Below are positions 61,763 to 64,000 of a stretch of DNA of 64,000 bases, in pieces. Position 1 is the stretch's first letter; each line of letters opens with the position of its first letter. A program made the position numbers and the translations under genes. The notes below the pieces were generated by a model, which was not told the DNA's origin, ran no database searches, and saw only the letters and a list, made by a program, of their open reading frames with translations. The DNA is from an uncultured Phycisphaerae bacterium. Its GTDB lineage: Bacteria > Planctomycetota > Phycisphaerae > UBA1845 > Fen-1342. The DNA lies in assembly GCA_937928595.1 (NCBI GenBank), contig CALGJV010000015.1, positions 37,379 to 101,378 on the forward strand. Direction: 5' to 3'.

Positions 61763-64000
61763 TCAGCGCTTCGCCGCCACCGCGCGGCTGCCGCGCTGGC
61801 GCCAGGCTTTCTCGGCCGCGATCACCGGCAGCACCACGGCCGCCACAAGCGTCGACTTGAGCCACGCGTCGGCATTGAGCGGCGCGGAGCCGAACACGCG
61901 GTTCGCCACCGGCAGGTAAACGAAACCGAGCTGCAACACGAGCAGTGCGCCAATGCCGAGGTAGATGTACGGGTTCGTCAACAGCCCGATGCGCAGCAGC
62001 GAATCGCGGAGCGAGCGGCAGTTGAGCAGGTAAAAGATCTGGAACAGCACGACGGTCGTGACGGCCATCGTCTGCGCCTCGCGCACCGCCTGCGCATGCC
62101 CGACGCGCGGCTTGTCCAGCGCGTACTCGTACAGGAACAGGCCGATTCCGCCCGCCGCCATCAGCACCGCCACGACCGCGGTCCGCACGAGCACGAAGCG
62201 GCTCAGAATCGGCGCGTTCGGGCGCCGCGGCGGCCGTCGCATCACGTCCGGTTCCCGCGCCTCGAACGCCAGCGGCAACGCCAGCGCCACCGTCGCCACG
62301 AGGTTGATCCAGAGAATCTGAACCGGCCGCATCGGCATCAGGGCGTCAACCTCCCCCGTGCCGCTCATGACCGGGAAGAACATCACCGCGATCAGAATGA
62401 TCAGCGCCTCGCCCAAATTCGTGGGTAGCACGAAGGCCAACGATTTCACGAGGTTGTCGTAGACCCGCCGCCCCTCCTCCACCGCGGCCGCGATGCTGGC
62501 GAAGTTATCGTCCGTCAGCACGATGTCCGCGGACTCCTTCGACACGGCCGTGCCGGTGATTCCCATTGCGACGCCGACGTCAGCCTGTTTGAGCGCGGGC
62601 GCGTCGTTCACGCCGTCGCCGGTCATGGCCACGACTTCGCCGCGGGCCTGGAGGGTTCGGACCAGCCGCAGCTTGTGCTCGGGCGCGACGCGCGCGAAGA
62701 CGTGCGTGCGACCGGCCGCCGCCGTCAGCTCGGCATCGCTGAGTGTGGCCAGCTCGCGTCCGGTCAGCACCCCGCCGTCGCCCACCAGGCCCAGCTCCTG
62801 GCCAATCGCCCGAGCCGTCGCCTTGTGATCCCCGGTGATCATCTTGACCGTGATGCCCGCGGCGTGGCACGCCCGCACGGCGGCGATCGCCTCCGGCCGC
62901 GGCGGGTCGATCATGCCCTGCAAACCCACCAGCTCGAACCCGTCCTGCACGTCCGCCGGATCCAGCGTCGTCTGCGGCGCCGCCGGAACGCGGGCCGCCA
63001 CCGCCAGCACCCGCATCCCGTGCCCGGCCAGGCGCTCCACCTCGTGCAGCACGGCCGCCGCATCGAGCCGCCCGCCGCCGCTGCACCGGTCGCAACGCTT
63101 CAGCACGACCTCGGGGGCGCCCTTCAGCACGATCCGCTGCGACCCCTCGGGGGTATTGTGCAGCGTCGCCATGAACTGGTGCTCGGACTCGAACGGGATC
63201 GCGTCGACGCGCGGGAACCTGCGGCGCAGGTCGGCCACGCCGAGCCCGAACTTCTCGGCGGCCACGACGAGGGCGCCCTCGGTCGGGTCGCCCACCAGCG
63301 CCCACGCGCTTTCCGTCGCGCGCAGCTCCGCGTCGTTGCACAGGGCGGCGTCGCGCAGCAGCGTCCGCACCGCCGGCGGGAGCTGCGTCTGGACCACCTC
63401 TCCCTTCAGCAGTTCACCTTGCGGGCGGTAGCCGACGCCGGTGATGCGATATTCGCCTTCGGGCGTCCACAGGGTCTGCACGGTCATCTCGTTGCGCGTC
63501 AGCGTGCCGGTCTTGTCCGAGCAGATCACCGTCGTGCTGCCCAGCGTCTCGACGGCCGGCAGCCGCCGCACGATCGCCCGCCGCGCCGCCATGCGCCGGA
63601 CGCCGATCGCCAGCGCGATCGTGATGATCGCCGGCAGCCCCTCGGGAATCGCCGCGACGGCCAGCGTGATCGCCGCCAGCTTCGCCTCGATCCAGTGGAA
63701 GCCCCGCGCGAGCCCGACAACCAGCAGCAGAACGGCCACCGCGAGAATGCCGATCGTCAGCCACTTGCCGACCGCGGCCATCTGCCGCGTGAGCGGCGTC
63801 TCCAGATGCGTCGCCTCGCGCAGCATCGCGGAAACGCGCCCCAGTTCCGTCGCGCTCCCCGTCGCCACCACCACCCCCGTGGCCGTCCCGTAAGTCACCA
63901 GCGTTCCGCTGAAGACCATGTTCGTCCGGTCTCCGACGACCGCGGTGGCCGCGACCGGCTCGGTCCGCTTCGACACCGGGACCGATTCGCCCGTCAGGGC
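61763..64000 (-). CDS. P-type cation-transporting ATPase, SERCA/calcium type (N-terminus beyond window)
   Basis: The gene runs off the right edge; 745 residues are visible. It starts at ALTGESVPVS, the actuator TGES motif, and continues with the phosphorylation site SDKTGTLTRN, MTGDHKATARAIG and TGDGVNDAPALKQADVG, then the C-terminal six-helix cation-ATPase domain. The fourth helix AVAAIPEGLPAIITIALAIG carries the PEGL motif of calcium pumps, so Ca2+ (or Mn2+) export is likely. The frame continues past the edge, so the missing N-terminal part is outside the window, not lost. Confidence 0.95.
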   Translation of the reverse strand, partial: ALTGESVPVSKRTEPVAATAVVGDRTNMVFSGTLVTYGTATGVVVATGSATELGRVSAMLREATHLETPLTRQMAAVGKWLTIGILAVAVLLLVVGLARGFHWIEAKLAAITLAVAAIPEGLPAIITIALAIGVRRMAARRAIVRRLPAVETLGSTTVICSDKTGTLTRNEMTVQTLWTPEGEYRITGVGYRPQGELLKGEVVQTQLPPAVRTLLRDAALCNDAELRATESAWALVGDPTEGALVVAAEKFGLGVADLRRRFPRVDAIPFESEHQFMATLHNTPEGSQRIVLKGAPEVVLKRCDRCSGGGRLDAAAVLHEVERLAGHGMRVLAVAARVPAAPQTTLDPADVQDGFELVGLQGMIDPPRPEAIAAVRACHAAGITVKMITGDHKATARAIGQELGLVGDGGVLTGRELATLSDAELTAAAGRTHVFARVAPEHKLRLVRTLQARGEVVAMTGDGVNDAPALKQADVGVAMGITGTAVSKESADIVLTDDNFASIAAAVEEGRRVYDNLVKSLAFVLPTNLGEALIILIAVMFFPVMSGTGEVDALMPMRPVQILWINLVATVALALPLAFEAREPDVMRRPPRRPNAPILSRFVLVRTAVVAVLMAAGGIGLFLYEYALDKPRVGHAQAVREAQTMAVTTVVLFQIFYLLNCRSLRDSLLRIGLLTNPYIYLGIGALLVLQLGFVYLPVANRVFGSAPLNADAWLKSTLVAAVVLPVIAAEKAWRQRGSRAVAAKR

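Noticed and set aside
59925..61919. Plus-strand frame of 664 codons opposite the exported unknown protein
   Set aside because: Antisense shadow rich in Arg, His and Gln; the minus frame has a signal peptide and ribosome site.

Overview
The window is high-GC, gene-dense bacterial chromosome. It looks like a planctomycete, probably Phycisphaerae-like. The clues are two PEP-CTERM proteins, a pseudopilin with an H-X9-DG motif, secreted proteins ending in paired NCDG..FDDIDPF (dockerin-like) modules, a GmhA/HldE heptose pathway implying lipopolysaccharide, and an EF-Tu with an unusual switch I. This placement is inference from protein style; no 16S rRNA is present. There are no insertion sequences, phage genes or CRISPR arrays.

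Layout. 1-4860: pyruvate metabolism (malic-enzyme-like fragment, dihydroorotate-dehydrogenase-like protein, pyruvate:ferredoxin oxidoreductase NifJ). 5193-7126: a receiver protein and a RegB-like membrane histidine kinase, translationally coupled. 7266-15202: HypF, a lone two-lobed ABC permease, P5C dehydrogenase, an LNS2/lipin-like HAD protein and a PEP-CTERM protein. 15457-25616: HEAT-repeat protein, small Cys-rich protein, UbiD-family decarboxylase, REC-GGDEF-HD-GYP regulator with a degenerate HD-GYP domain, PanB, DUF3467 protein, LipM-like octanoyltransferase and an anchored unknown. 25749-31743: tandem WaaP/Kdo-type kinase, then a minus-strand GbsR-like regulator/pyrE/AAA+ ATPase operon with a visible promoter and operator, then a PilT-like ATPase. 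31811-39340: CFI-box-like small protein, pseudopilin, PhyH-type dioxygenase, lipoprotein, HGSNAT-like acyltransferase, Tat-exported amine oxidase and a decayed propeller/dockerin-like fragment. 39635-47414: zincin with five Ig-like repeats, a zinc-ribbon plus two-SPFH-protein operon, and a propeller PEP-CTERM protein with a strong terminator.

47522-64000: heptose genes gmhA and hldE, sucC, and an RsbU-like PP2C phosphatase. Then comes the translation cluster on the minus strand: tRNA-Thr, tuf, rpmG, tRNA-Trp, secE, nusG, rplK, rplA, rplJ, rplL. It starts at a near-consensus sigma70 promoter and ends in a hairpin terminator just after rplL, so rpoBC does not follow. The window closes with a zinc-ribbon membrane protein, a large exported unknown and a SERCA-type P-type ATPase cut by the right edge.

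Common threads are envelope building and surface display (heptose, WaaP-like kinases, PEP-CTERM, dockerin-like modules, SPFH scaffolds) and anaerobic-type carbon metabolism (NifJ, malic-enzyme-like fragment, HypF). The best candidate for an undescribed system is the zinc-ribbon/SPFH/SPFH operon at 42576-46172, where both SPFH proteins carry a triplicated G..L-P-G-x-Y-x-x-N-P module ahead of the SPFH core. Most long open frames opposite these genes are high-GC shadows and were left out.
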